NCBI RefSeq assembly: GCF_015840915.1
Contig: NZ_CP060398.1
Location: 496,001-560,000 of the forward strand
Source of the DNA: Synechococcus sp. CBW1002
Lineage (GTDB): Bacteria > Cyanobacteriota > Cyanobacteriia > PCC-6307 > Cyanobiaceae
DNA length: 64,000 nucleotides
Direction of reading: 5' to 3'
The notes beneath the pieces were generated by a model, which saw only the letters and a program-made list of their open reading frames with translations, had not been told where the DNA came from and ran no database searches. A program made the position numbers and the translations under genes. This document shows positions 42,606-52,993 of the stretch, piece after piece (position 1 is the stretch's first letter; each line of letters opens with the position of its first letter).

Positions 42606-43505
42606 ATGGGTATTGCCTGGGTGTTTCCTGGCCAGGGTTCCCAGAAGGTGGGGATGGCCGATGGGGTTCTGGATCTGGCCGGCGCCCGCGAGCGCTTCGG
42701 GCAGGCCTCGGAGCTGCTGGGCCGCGACCTACTGGCGATCTGCCAGGGGCAGGAGGAGAGCCGCTATGGAGTTCTCGGAGACCTGAACCGAACCCGCAAC
42801 ACCCAGCTGGCCCTGTTCGTTGTTGAAAGCCTTCTGGTCGACGAGCTCAGGCGCCAGGGACGCACAGCCCAGTTGGTCTCTGGGCACAGTCTTGGTGAGT
42901 TCGTTGGCCTCTATGCCGCCGGGGTACTGGATGCGCATACGGCGTTGGTACTCATCCTGAAGCGAAGTGTGCTGATGGCGGCGGCAAGGGGCGGCGCCAT
43001 GACTGCGGTGATGGGCTTCGATCGCAATCAGCTCAACGACCTGGTGGCCGCCACCGATGGGGTGGTGATCGCCAACGACAACAGCAGTGCCCAGGTTGTC
43101 CTCTCCGGCAGCCCCGAGGCCGTGGCTGCGGTGTGCGCAGCGCTGCAGTGCAAGCGCGCCATCCCGCTGGCGGTGAGCGGGGCCTTCCATTCCCCCTTCA
43201 TGGCTGAGGCGGCCGAGGCCTTCGCCGCTGAGCTGGAGGCCGTGCCGTTCGCCGATGCCACGATTCCGGTGCTCAGCAACACCGATCCCACGCCGGAAAC
43301 CCGGGGAGAGGTGCTCAAGGCGCGGCTCACCCGCCAGATGACGACCGGCGTGCGCTGGCGCGAAACCATGGATTGCTTCGTGGCCGAGGCGATCAGCACA
43401 GCGGTGGAAATCGGCCCGGGCAATGTGCTCAGCGGCCTGATCAAGCGGAGCTGCAGCGGCATCACCACCAGCCAGATCGCTTCCGCCGCTGACCTGGGCC
43501 TGTGA
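42606..43505 (+). CDS. fabD: Malonyl-CoA:ACP transacylase (FabD)
   Basis: 299 residues from ATG 42606. The N-terminus WVFPGQGSQKVGM is the family signature. The nucleophile Ser is in LVSGHSLGEFVGLYAA and the catalytic His is in VSGAFHSPFM. A second oxyanion Gln is at PGQGSQ. It loads malonyl groups onto ACP. Its stop overlaps the GTG start of plsC (GTGA at 43502-43505). Confidence 0.96.
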   Translation: MGIAWVFPGQGSQKVGMADGVLDLAGARERFGQASELLGRDLLAICQGQEESRYGVLGDLNRTRNTQLALFVVESLLVDELRRQGRTAQLVSGHSLGEFVGLYAAGVLDAHTALVLILKRSVLMAAARGGAMTAVMGFDRNQLNDLVAATDGVVIANDNSSAQVVLSGSPEAVAAVCAALQCKRAIPLAVSGAFHSPFMAEAAEAFAAELEAVPFADATIPVLSNTDPTPETRGEVLKARLTRQMTTGVRWRETMDCFVAEAISTAVEIGPGNVLSGLIKRSCSGITTSQIASAADLGL

Positions 43506-44353
43506 GCACCCCAGCCCCACCCTCCGGGCCTCGGCAAGGCAGCGGTGCCGACGAGCAAGAGCGGCCCGTCGGCGCTAACCGCCCCGGATCCCGCTCCGTC
43601 CAGGCGGTGAAGCGGGTCCTGCGGCGGCGGCGCAAACCTGCCGAGCCTCCGGCACTGCTCAGCACCCCGAAACCCAGCCTCACCTATCGGCTGATCAGCT
43701 ACCTGCTGGTGTTTCCGATCTACCGGCTGCTGTTCCGGGGCCGCACCGCCGGCAACACCAATGTGCCCCTGGAAGGGGCGTTGGTGGTGGTGGCGAACCA
43801 CGGATCCCATCTCGACCCGCCGCTGCTCGGCCATGCCCTGGGACGCCCCGTCGCCTTCATGGCGAAAGCGGAGCTGTTCCGGGTGCCGCTGCTGGGGCCG
43901 ATCATCCGGGCCTGTGGCGCCTACCCGGTGGCCCGTGGCGCCAGCGACCGCGAAGCGATCCGCACCGCCACCGACCGGTTGCTGCAGGGCTGGGCCACGG
44001 GGGTGTTTCTGGATGGCACCCGTCAAGCGGATGGGCGCGTCAACGAGCCCCAGCCCGGTGCCGCCCTTCTGGCCGCCCGGGCGGGGGTGCCGCTGCTGCC
44101 GGTGGCGATCGTGAACAGCCACCGGGCCCTCGGTACCGGTAGGCAACGCCTGCGCCTGGTGCCGATCCACATCCGCATCGGCACGCCGATTCCGCCACCG
44201 GCTTCGCGCCGCCGCCCCGATCTGGACGCCACCACCCGGGCCTGCCAGGAGCAGATCAATGCTCTGCTCGATCAGGGAATGCTCAGCGGCGCTCCAGCCG
44301 CGCCCCAGCTCGCTCCAGCCACGGGCTCAGATGGTCTGCCGCCCAACCCCTGA
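43502..44353 (+). CDS. plsC: 1-acyl-sn-glycerol-3-phosphate acyltransferase (PlsC/LPAAT)
   Basis: 283 residues from GTG 43502. A basic, Pro-rich N-terminal extension (about 60 residues) precedes a membrane segment (LISYLLVFPIYRLLF). The LPAAT motifs are NHGSHLDPPL (HX4D), GVFLDGTRQADGR in place of the usual FPEGTR, and VPLLPVAIVN. The second acylation to phosphatidate is the likely reaction. The Asp in FLDGTR is a variation from the common Glu. The 3' end overlaps the YdcF gene by 71 bp. Confidence 0.9.
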   Translation: MSTPAPPSGPRQGSGADEQERPVGANRPGSRSVQAVKRVLRRRRKPAEPPALLSTPKPSLTYRLISYLLVFPIYRLLFRGRTAGNTNVPLEGALVVVANHGSHLDPPLLGHALGRPVAFMAKAELFRVPLLGPIIRACGAYPVARGASDREAIRTATDRLLQGWATGVFLDGTRQADGRVNEPQPGAALLAARAGVPLLPVAIVNSHRALGTGRQRLRLVPIHIRIGTPIPPPASRRRPDLDATTRACQEQINALLDQGMLSGAPAAPQLAPATGSDGLPPNP

Positions 44354-45032
44354 TGTCATGGCCGCTCACCACCCAGAGCGCCGCCCTTAGCCCATCTCCC
44401 CAGACCTTGCTGCGGCCCTCAGGACGGCAGTGGTGGCCGCAGGGCACAGCCACGGGAGTGAGCTGGATGCCACGGCTGCCGGCCACGATCCGGCCCACCA
44501 GCAGGGCCCGGTCCATGTGGTCGCTGCTGGTCACCAGCAGGGCGTGGCGGATGCGCGAGCGACGCAGATCATCCACCAGGGAGGTGAAGTTGGAGAGGGT
44601 GTCGCGGGCGCGGTAGTCGAGCTTGACCCGATCCCGCGGCAATCCCTCCCGTTGCTCGAACAGCCAGTGGGCATATTCGGGATTGGTGCCGCCGCTCACC
44701 ACCACCGGCAGTCCATCGCGGCGGGCCAGGCGGGCCGCGACCTGTTCGCGCTCCGCATCGCCGCCCAGCACCAGGATCATCTGCGGCTGCGGCTGCGGTG
44801 GCGTCGGCCACCACCAGCCGCGGGACAGCCAGAGCAGGCCGCTGCCCAGCACCAGCGGCAGCACCAGCCTGCCCAGTCCCCGCCGGGCCGGAGGGCGACG
44901 TGTCTGTTGCTGGGGCACCGGCCGGCCCGTGGGCCCTGGGAGTGGACCGGCGCTGCGCGGCGGTGGCCCTGACGATCGGCGCTGGGGTCGGCGGCGCCGG
45001 GAGGGCGGAGGGTCGCTGGGGGTTGCCGCCAT
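44283..45032 (-). CDS. YdcF/ElyC (DUF218) family protein
   Basis: 249 residues from ATG 45032. A Pro/Arg-rich N-terminal tail (about 60) leads into one membrane anchor (LGRLVLPLVLGSGLLWLSRG) and the DUF218 domain: MILVLGGDAEREQVAARLA, VVVSGGTNPEYAHW, DYRARDTLSNFTSL, ALLVTSSDHMDRA. This family includes ElyC and SanA, which act at the envelope, possibly in undecaprenyl carrier use. The reaction is unproven. Its ATG overlaps the tsaB stop (TGATG). Confidence 0.85.
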   Translation of the reverse strand: MAATPSDPPPSRRRRPQRRSSGPPPRSAGPLPGPTGRPVPQQQTRRPPARRGLGRLVLPLVLGSGLLWLSRGWWWPTPPQPQPQMILVLGGDAEREQVAARLARRDGLPVVVSGGTNPEYAHWLFEQREGLPRDRVKLDYRARDTLSNFTSLVDDLRRSRIRHALLVTSSDHMDRALLVGRIVAGSRGIQLTPVAVPCGHHCRPEGRSKVWGDGLRAALWVVSGHDIRGWAADHLSPWLERAGARLERR

Positions 45033-45730
45033 CAGAGCCCCTCCACCGGGCTGGTGGGATACAGCGGCAGCACCGGCTGCCAAGGAGCGGGCCGATCGGC
45101 CGCCGCCGCTGCCTGGCAGCGGACCAGCAGCAGCTCGGCATCGGCGGGAAGAACCGGCACGGCCGGCAGCTGCGGCGCCGCCGCCAGCTCAGCCAGCTGC
45201 TCAGACTTGCCGTAGAGGCGTGGGGTCAGCCGTTCGATCACGCCAGCGGTCTGGGTGGGATCGGCGGCATAGAGGCCCGCCACCAGGCCGCGGCGCGGCA
45301 GCTCCTGCACCAGCCAGAAAGGACCCGTGGCAGGAGCTGCCGCATCGCCCAGCAGACGTTGGGCGATCAGCGCGAAGCTGCCCACGCCATCCAGGGGGAC
45401 CGCCAGCTGCTGGGCCAGGGTGCGGGCCAGCACCACCGAGAGGCGCGTGCCGGTGAAACCACCAGGACCTGTCGCCACGGCCAGGCGCGCAAGCCGTGAC
45501 CATTGGCTGGCCGGCAGCACCGCCTCCACACACTCGAGCAGTTGATTGGAGAGCGAGCGCCCCAGGGGAAAGCCGCGGGACTGAAGAGACCCGCCGCCCC
45601 CCAGGGGCTGGGCCGCCACACCGAAGGTGTCGCTGCTGCTGTGCAGCGCCAGGACCCAGGGAACGGCACTCCCGTTGGCCTGGGAAACCGTGGCCGGCGA
45701 GGGATCGGGGGAGGGAGAGGGCTCACTCAT
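45032..45730 (-). CDS. tsaB: tRNA t6A synthesis protein TsaB
   Basis: 232 residues from ATG 45730. TsaB is the regulatory partner of TsaD in N6-threonylcarbamoyladenosine formation at position 37 of ANN-decoding tRNAs. The fold start WVLALHSSSDTFGVA and the conserved VATGPGGFTGTRLSVVLARTLAQQL are diagnostic. The N-terminal 25 residues are a Ser/Pro tail. It overlaps ycf34 by 4 bp (ATGA) and the YdcF gene by 1 bp, so the three form a tight operon. Confidence 0.9.
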   Translation of the reverse strand: MSEPSPSPDPSPATVSQANGSAVPWVLALHSSSDTFGVAAQPLGGGGSLQSRGFPLGRSLSNQLLECVEAVLPASQWSRLARLAVATGPGGFTGTRLSVVLARTLAQQLAVPLDGVGSFALIAQRLLGDAAAPATGPFWLVQELPRRGLVAGLYAADPTQTAGVIERLTPRLYGKSEQLAELAAAPQLPAVPVLPADAELLLVRCQAAAAADRPAPWQPVLPLYPTSPVEGL

Positions 45731-45978
45731 GCGGGCAGCTTCTCGCCCGGCCGCAACCGATGCCAACGCCCCGGCTCCGCCTGGAAACTGTCACATCCGC
45801 GCACGTCCCACTCCACCCCCACCCCTCCGCCCTCCAGCTCACGCACCTGCACGTGAATGCGTGGCTGCTGGGGCCTGATGTCCGGGGTGGCGCTGAGGTG
45901 GGGCACACCATGCTGCCGCTCCACTGCGTGGTAGGCCTGGCAGCGGTCCACCCAGTGGCAATCCACACAGATGCACAT
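45727..45978 (-). CDS. ycf34: Ycf34 family protein
   Basis: 83 residues from ATG 45978 (MCICVDCHWVDRCQAYHAVERQHG). The Cys set C2, C4, C7, C13 and the following HLSATPDIRPQQP match Ycf34, an iron-sulfur protein linked in Synechocystis to photosynthetic electron transport. The start codon shares CATG (45976-45979) with an ATG of the divergent CCA-transferase gene. It overlaps tsaB by 4 bp. Confidence 0.92.
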   Translation of the reverse strand: MCICVDCHWVDRCQAYHAVERQHGVPHLSATPDIRPQQPRIHVQVRELEGGGVGVEWDVRGCDSFQAEPGRWHRLRPGEKLPA

Positions 45979-47323
45979 GCTGCACGGACCGGATCCAACA
46001 GACATTCTGGCCGAAGAGGCTGAGGCGGCGGCGCAGTTGCGTCACAGGCTGGCCGTGAACCAGTGGCCGCTCTCCATCGACCACCTTCCGGCCGATGCCG
46101 CCCTGGTGGGTGGGGCTGTGCGGGATGGGCTTCTGGATCGCCTGGCGGATCGCCCCGATCTCGATCTGGTGGTCGCGGAGGATGCGATCGAGCTCTGCCG
46201 CCGCCTGGCCCGCCGCCACGGCGGCAGTTGCGTGGTGCTGGACGAGCAGCGCAGCATCGCCCGCCTGGTGCTGCGGGGCTGGACGGTGGACCTGGCTCGC
46301 CGCTGCGGCACCGATCTGGCCAGCGATCTGCGCCGCCGCGACTACACGATCAATGCCATCGCCCTGCCACTGGAAGCCGGCGCCTCTCTTCTGGATCCCA
46401 CCGGAGGCCTGGCGGATCTGCGCCAGCGGCAGCTGGTGGCCGTGAGCGAGGCCAACCTGCTTGACGATCCGCTGCGTCTGCTGCGGGGGGTGCGGCTGGC
46501 GGCAGAACTGGAGTTTCGCCTGTCCGCCGCCACCCGTCGCTGGCTGGTGGCCCACCATCACCGCCTGGCCAGCGTGGCCTGCGAACGGGTTCTGACGGAA
46601 CTGGAGAAACTGGCGGCGGCACCAGCCGGCCACAGAGGCCTGATCACCGCGATGGAGCTGCAGCTGCTGCAACCCTGGCAAGCCGATGCAGCGGGCGCGG
46701 CCAGGCTCGCGGGCCTGGATGAGGAAGGGGCGGTTGCCCGGGGTTTGAACCGGGAGGAACGGGGCTGGGCCTTACCCCTGGCGCGGCTGGCGGCCCTGCT
46801 GGATGGCGGGGCTGTGGCGCGGCTGCACGGCAGTCGCCGGTTACAGCAGCGCTGTGAGCGCCTGAATCGCTGGCGCGTCGCTTTGGAGGCCCGCAGCGCC
46901 GGGAAGGGCTGCGGCAGTCTGAAGACCTTGCAGGAACCCGAACGCCTGCGGCTGCACCAGGAGCTGGAGGAGACGCTTCCGGCGCTGCTGCTGCTCCTGC
47001 CTGAGGCCACGGCTCGCCAGGCCATGGAGCGCTGGCACGACCCGCACGACCCCCTGTTTCACCCCCGCCCGCCGATCGATGGGCGCCAGCTGCAGGAGCT
47101 GCTGGCGATCCCCGCTGGGCCACGGCTGGGGGAATTGCTGGCCTTCCTCACCCGCGAGAGAGCCTATCAGCGGTTGCCAGAAGCGTCACAACAGAGCACC
47201 AGCGGGTTGGATCCGCAATCTGCTGCGGCAGCCGAACCGATCGTGCAGCTGGCGCGGAAATGGTGGCAACAGGCCGAGGCAGGTGAGGAAGGCCGTAGGG
47301 CTGCGGACCGGCGACATGATTAA
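45977..47323 (+). CDS. CCA tRNA nucleotidyltransferase / poly(A) polymerase family
   Basis: 448 residues from ATG 45977; ATG 45971 adds two. Class II nucleotidyltransferase motifs: LVGGAVRDGLLDRL (GG..R), catalytic acids in DLDLVVAEDA, RRRDYTINAIALPL and LLDDPLRLLRGVRLAAEL. The neck and body follow, then a C-terminal half rich in Leu helices. It either adds CCA to tRNAs or only C, C or A; subtype cannot be read. The tRNA-Asn in this window lacks encoded CCA, in agreement. Its start overlaps ycf34's start. Confidence 0.88.
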   Translation: MLHGPDPTDILAEEAEAAAQLRHRLAVNQWPLSIDHLPADAALVGGAVRDGLLDRLADRPDLDLVVAEDAIELCRRLARRHGGSCVVLDEQRSIARLVLRGWTVDLARRCGTDLASDLRRRDYTINAIALPLEAGASLLDPTGGLADLRQRQLVAVSEANLLDDPLRLLRGVRLAAELEFRLSAATRRWLVAHHHRLASVACERVLTELEKLAAAPAGHRGLITAMELQLLQPWQADAAGAARLAGLDEEGAVARGLNREERGWALPLARLAALLDGGAVARLHGSRRLQQRCERLNRWRVALEARSAGKGCGSLKTLQEPERLRLHQELEETLPALLLLLPEATARQAMERWHDPHDPLFHPRPPIDGRQLQELLAIPAGPRLGELLAFLTRERAYQRLPEASQQSTSGLDPQSAAAAEPIVQLARKWWQQAEAGEEGRRAADRRHD

Positions 47324-47400
47324 CTTTGAAATGCAAAGGCGTGTACCAGAGGTTTCTCCTCGCCTGCTGAAGCTTTCCTCCTATCCCCTTCCCTCCTCCC

Positions 47401-47826
47401 ATGAGCGTTCGTCTCTACATCGGCAATCTGCCGGAAGCTTTTGATGCAAAAGAGCTCGACGCTCTGCTCGCGAACGTTGGCAAGGGGATTCGTTTCAAGT
47501 CCGTCACCGACCGCGACACCGGCGCCAGCCGGGGCTTCGGCTTCGCCAACGTGGACGACCCGAAGCTGGCCGATGCCCTGATCGAGCAGCTCAACGGCAA
47601 GGAGTTCGGCGGCAGCACCCTCCGCATCGAGATCTCCGAGCGTCGTGACGCCCGCCCCACCGGTGCCGCCGGCAGTCGCGTCGGTGCAGCACCCACGGCC
47701 GCCCGCAAGGCAATCAACAAGGTGGTTCACGCCGACAGCGTCGATGCCGAAGCTCCCGATCCCCGCTGGGCTGGCGAGCTCTCGAAGCTGAAGGACCTGC
47801 TCGGCAAACAGACTGCTGCCGTCTGA
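47401..47826 (+). CDS. RRM-type RNA-binding protein (Rbp family)
   Basis: 141 residues from ATG 47401. One RRM fills residues 1-82: RNP2 LYIGNLP (about 4-10) and RNP1 SRGFGFANV (about 42-50). The tail is Ala/Arg-rich, then PRWAGELSKLKDLLGKQ, a C-terminus typical for marine Synechococcus Rbps. Cyanobacterial Rbps bind mRNA and some are cold- or light-regulated. A pyrimidine-rich leader (CTTTCCTCC, CCCTTCCCTCCTCCC) lies directly before the ATG, with no purine ribosome binding site. Confidence 0.92.
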   Translation: MSVRLYIGNLPEAFDAKELDALLANVGKGIRFKSVTDRDTGASRGFGFANVDDPKLADALIEQLNGKEFGGSTLRIEISERRDARPTGAAGSRVGAAPTAARKAINKVVHADSVDAEAPDPRWAGELSKLKDLLGKQTAAV

Positions 47827-47838
47827 TCCAGCAACGAT

Positions 47839-47872
47839 CGCAGGGCTGCTGCCTCCCGGCAGCAGCCCTGCG
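47839..47872. terminator. Long perfect hairpin after the RRM gene
   Basis: A 15-bp perfect stem CGCAGGGCTGCTGCC with loop TCCC. It begins 12 bp after the stop. No T-run follows on the plus strand, so it may act in 3'-end protection or as an intrinsic terminator of low T content. Confidence 0.65.
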
Positions 47873-48141
47873 GCACATGCGTCGCCACCATCGACGTGCC
47901 GCAGGATTCAGATGCCAATCAGGAAAATCTAAATACCATCGTGCCAATCACCGGCTGCCCTCGGAAGCCTACTGACCACGCAAACCTTCCATGATCAGAC
48001 GGCAGCTGTTTGTTGTTGTCGGCCTGAGTCCCGGACGTCTACTTCTATGCGTGCAAGGGTGGGTCAGGTTGTGAGATCGGACCTGCGCCTTGTCAACAAC
48101 ACCGACAGAATCAGGTGTATGGCGGCTGGACTGGTCAATCC
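47873..48141. other. Intergenic region before the hydrolase gene
   Basis: With the hairpin, the gene-free stretch is 315 bp. It is less GC-rich than the neighbours. A 27-codon frame starting ATG 47992 was seen, with no ribosome binding site or family; nothing else is supported. Confidence 0.4.
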
Positions 48142-49155
48142 ATGACAAGTGGGGCATCCAGCGTGAGCGACAGTCCCTTTCCCAAGACATGGGAGGCCCA
48201 GTGGAACTGGCGGGGCCAGCCAGTGAGTTATGTGATCTGCCGAGCAGGTGAGAACAGACCGGCTCCAGGTGATTTCATCAGGAGAGAAGCCGGAGATCGG
48301 CCGGCGGCTGTACTGATCCACGGGTTCGGGGCTTGCAAGGAGCACTGGCGCCACAACCTTGCAGCTCTGGCCGTCCATCACGACGTCTACGCCATTGACC
48401 TGCTTGGATTCGGAGCCAGTGGCAAGCCTCGCTCCCGCCTTGTCGGGGAATCGGCTGAAGACGGCGATTGTGTCTATGGCCTTGAACTCTGGGCAGAACA
48501 GGTCTCCGCCTTCATCACGGAAGTCGTGCATACTCCAACCACCCTGGTGGGCAACTCAATCGGTGGAGTGGTGGCTCTGCGCTGTGCCGCTCTGATGGAA
48601 CAGGAAGGACGTCCCGCCCGACAGGTGCTGCTGGTGGACTGCGCTCAGCGAGCTCTTGATGACAAGCTCCTGGCGGATCAGCCGCCTCTGAGTCGTTATA
48701 GCCGTCCTCTGCTGAAAGCCCTTGTTCGGCAACGATGGCTCACCCAATGGCTGTTTCGGCAGCTCAGCCAAGCCCGCGTGATCCGAAAGGTGCTGAAGCG
48801 GGCCTATCCAAGCGGAGCCAATCTTGACGACCAGCTGGTATCGCTACTGCTGGGCCCCACCCAGAAGACCGGAGCTGACGAAGCCTTCCGAGGCTTCATC
48901 AACCTCTTCGACGATCACCTCGCGCCGGATCTGCTCGCAGCACTGACCACCCCCGTTCGCATGGTGTGGGGCGAAGCAGATCCCTGGGAACCGGTATCCG
49001 AAGCCAGACGCTGGCAACAGTTCGCCTGTGTGAAAGCACTCCATGTCCTCCGTGGCCTAGGCCATTGCCCCCACGATGAGGCTCCTGACCTAGTCAATCC
49101 GATCTTGCTCCGGGCCCTCTCGCAGGACGTCACAGGAACAGGCCTGTCCTGCTGA
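48142..49155 (+). CDS. Alpha/beta hydrolase
   Basis: 337 residues from ATG 48142; GTG 48115 is possible. Alpha/beta-fold signs are AAVLIHGFGACKEHWRHNL (oxyanion), the nucleophile Ser in TLVGNSIGGVVAL, Asp in VWGEADPWEPV and His in LGHCPHDEAPDL. The pattern is close to the haloalkane-dehalogenase-like group that contains cyanobacterial chlorophyll-pathway and phytol-related hydrolases, but the substrate cannot be read. It faces crtB convergently with a 218-bp gap. Confidence 0.85.
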   Translation: MTSGASSVSDSPFPKTWEAQWNWRGQPVSYVICRAGENRPAPGDFIRREAGDRPAAVLIHGFGACKEHWRHNLAALAVHHDVYAIDLLGFGASGKPRSRLVGESAEDGDCVYGLELWAEQVSAFITEVVHTPTTLVGNSIGGVVALRCAALMEQEGRPARQVLLVDCAQRALDDKLLADQPPLSRYSRPLLKALVRQRWLTQWLFRQLSQARVIRKVLKRAYPSGANLDDQLVSLLLGPTQKTGADEAFRGFINLFDDHLAPDLLAALTTPVRMVWGEADPWEPVSEARRWQQFACVKALHVLRGLGHCPHDEAPDLVNPILLRALSQDVTGTGLSC

Positions 49156-49175
49156 TCCACGATCCGGCAAGGCCC

Positions 49176-49346
49176 TCACCACGGCTGCATCTCTTCTCGG
49201 GCACTGATCTTGTCTTCGCTGTGGAGAAGCTCACCAAGCAGGTGCGCTGCAGCTCTCAGATGGTTGGTCAACATCGGACCTGGCCTGAGGTCAACCACGG
49301 CGAGGAGTACCGCGCTGAAACCACTGGCAAGACTCGAAGCCATCAT
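49176..49346 (-). CDS. Possible small protein downstream of crtB
   Basis: A 56-codon frame from ATG 49346, on the crtB strand 27 bp after its stop. It contains a hydrophobic SAVLLAVVDLRPGPML and a helical LRAAAHLLGELLHSEDKI. Amino-acid make-up looks protein-like, but there is no strong ribosome binding site and no known family. It could also be chance. Confidence 0.35.
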   Translation of the reverse strand: MMASSLASGFSAVLLAVVDLRPGPMLTNHLRAAAHLLGELLHSEDKISAREEMQPW

Positions 49347-49373
49347 GACGATGGCGAGACTTTCCCTACCGTG

Positions 49374-50306
49374 TTATCGAGCCTGGGCGATCACAAAGGA
49401 GAGCGGCAGATCCAGCAGCTTGCCCACTCGTGGAACATAGGCCCGCTTATTGAAGACATCGTAATCGTGGCGCTCAATCACATCGAGAATGCCGCGATAG
49501 AGGCGCAGCGAGGCCCACACCGGCCATCGGGCATCGGGAGCCAGCCAGCGGACCCCTTCCTCGGAGCGGGCAAACCAGTCACGGGCCCGCTGCAGTTGAA
49601 AGCGCATCAGGGCTCGCCAGTTCTCGCTCAGGCGGCCAGCCATCAGGTCGGTCTCGGAATAGCCGAATTTGTTGAGATCTTCCTGGGGCAAATAGATGCG
49701 ACCCCGGCCACGATCCTCGCCAACATCGCGGAGAATGTTGGTGAGCTGATTGGCAATCCCCAGGGCCACCGCTGCTTGGGAGGTGTCGGGCCGCTCGCTC
49801 CAGGGAGCCGTGGTGTAGGCCGGATCCAGGCCCATCACCTCCTGCGTCATCAGCCCAACGGTTCCAGCGACCCGGTAGCAGTAGAGCTTCAGATCAGAAA
49901 AGGTGGCATAGCGATGCTGAAACAGATCCATCCGCTGCCCCTCGATCATGTCGAGATAGGGCTGCAGCGGCTGGGGATAGCGCTCCAGCGTGTCGGCCAT
50001 CACCCGATCCAGTCCGTCCTTCACCTGCCCTGCAAACAGGGCGCGGGTGCGCTCTTCCCAGCGATCGAGCCGTTCTGCCAGCTGGGCTACAGGCAGATCC
50101 TGCGCCTGGGGGCTGTCCATCAATTCATCGGTGCGGCGGCACCAGACGTAAATCGCCCAGATGGCCCGACGCTTGGCCGCGGGCATCAGCAGGGTGCCCA
50201 GATAAAAGGTCTTGGCCCACTGGGCTGTTTCCTGGCGGCACTGGTCATAGGCCTCCTCCAGGGATGGGAGGAGAGCAGTGGAGGTGGCAGGGGTGGCGGC
50301 CAGCAC
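49374..50306 (-). CDS. crtB: Phytoene synthase
   Basis: 310 residues from GTG 50306. It joins two geranylgeranyl diphosphates to 15-cis-phytoene at the membrane surface. The Mg-binding Asp motifs are CRRTDELMDS (DELxD) and ILRDVGEDRGRGRIYLPQED (DxxxD). Squalene/phytoene synthase motifs YCYRVAGTVG and ALGIANQLTNIL are present. It starts two bases after the crtP stop, the usual crtP-crtB operon. Confidence 0.96.
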   Translation of the reverse strand: MLAATPATSTALLPSLEEAYDQCRQETAQWAKTFYLGTLLMPAAKRRAIWAIYVWCRRTDELMDSPQAQDLPVAQLAERLDRWEERTRALFAGQVKDGLDRVMADTLERYPQPLQPYLDMIEGQRMDLFQHRYATFSDLKLYCYRVAGTVGLMTQEVMGLDPAYTTAPWSERPDTSQAAVALGIANQLTNILRDVGEDRGRGRIYLPQEDLNKFGYSETDLMAGRLSENWRALMRFQLQRARDWFARSEEGVRWLAPDARWPVWASLRLYRGILDVIERHDYDVFNKRAYVPRVGKLLDLPLSFVIAQAR

Positions 50307-50308
50307 GC

Positions 50309-52264
<1,956 letters not shown>

Positions 52265-52268
<4 letters not shown>

Positions 52269-52993
52269 CCCGCTCCCGCGGCCGGGCTGCCTCCGATGCT
52301 GGCTACAGCCGCTACGACGGCCGTCCCAGAGGGCGGGGTGACCGGGAGATGGCTTACGAAACCGGTCGCTATGACCGAGGCGACAGCCGTTATGAGCGGG
52401 ATGCCGGCAGACGGACGACAACCGCTGGCTACGGGGGTGGCGGCGGAAATCCAGGCGGGCGTGGTCCCGGCGGTGGTGGGCCCGGAGGGAGCCCTGCCAT
52501 TTCCCTGAACGTGCGCACGATCGCCATCCTGGCAGGAGTGCTGGTGGTGGGGATCGGCATCGGCAGCGCTGTGACCAGCACCACCCAGGGCAACCAGGGG
52601 AACATCGCCAGCAGCCAGCAGCTCGACATGGCCGTACCCGACCCGGAATTCTGCAAGCAGTGGGGTGCCAGCGCCTTCGTGATGGACATCGAGCTCTACA
52701 CCACGATGAACCCGAGCAGCAGCTTCGTGACCCAGCCCACGCTGCAGCCCGGATGCGTGATCCGGCGGGAGAACTGGGCCGTGCTTCAGAAGGAGGGTGC
52801 CGTGACCGCCGAGCAGATGCGCCAGTGCAAGCAGCGCATGAACACCTTCGCCTACATCGGCTCGGTGCGTGACAAGCCAGTCGTTCGCTGTGTCTACCAG
52901 ACCGACATCACCGGCAACAAATTCCAGACCCGTGGGATTGCCGGTGCCGCAGACGATGCCGTGGGCGTGACCCCGGAAGCTGATCAGTTCTGA
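52265..52993 (+). CDS. DUF3172 membrane-anchored protein
   Basis: 242 residues from GTG 52265. A low-complexity Arg/Tyr/Gly-rich cytosolic tail (about 1-75; [17 protein letters not shown]) leads to one membrane helix ([19 protein letters not shown]) and an outer domain of about 145 residues with three conserved Cys ([29 protein letters not shown]) ending in [10 protein letters not shown]. The function is unknown. It is coupled to ndhM, and overlaps the rbcR 3' end by 10 bp. Confidence 0.82.

Noticed and set aside
47992-48075. 27-codon frame MIRRQLFVVVGLSPG
   Set aside because: No ribosome binding site, no family and no terminator; likely chance in a less GC-rich gap.
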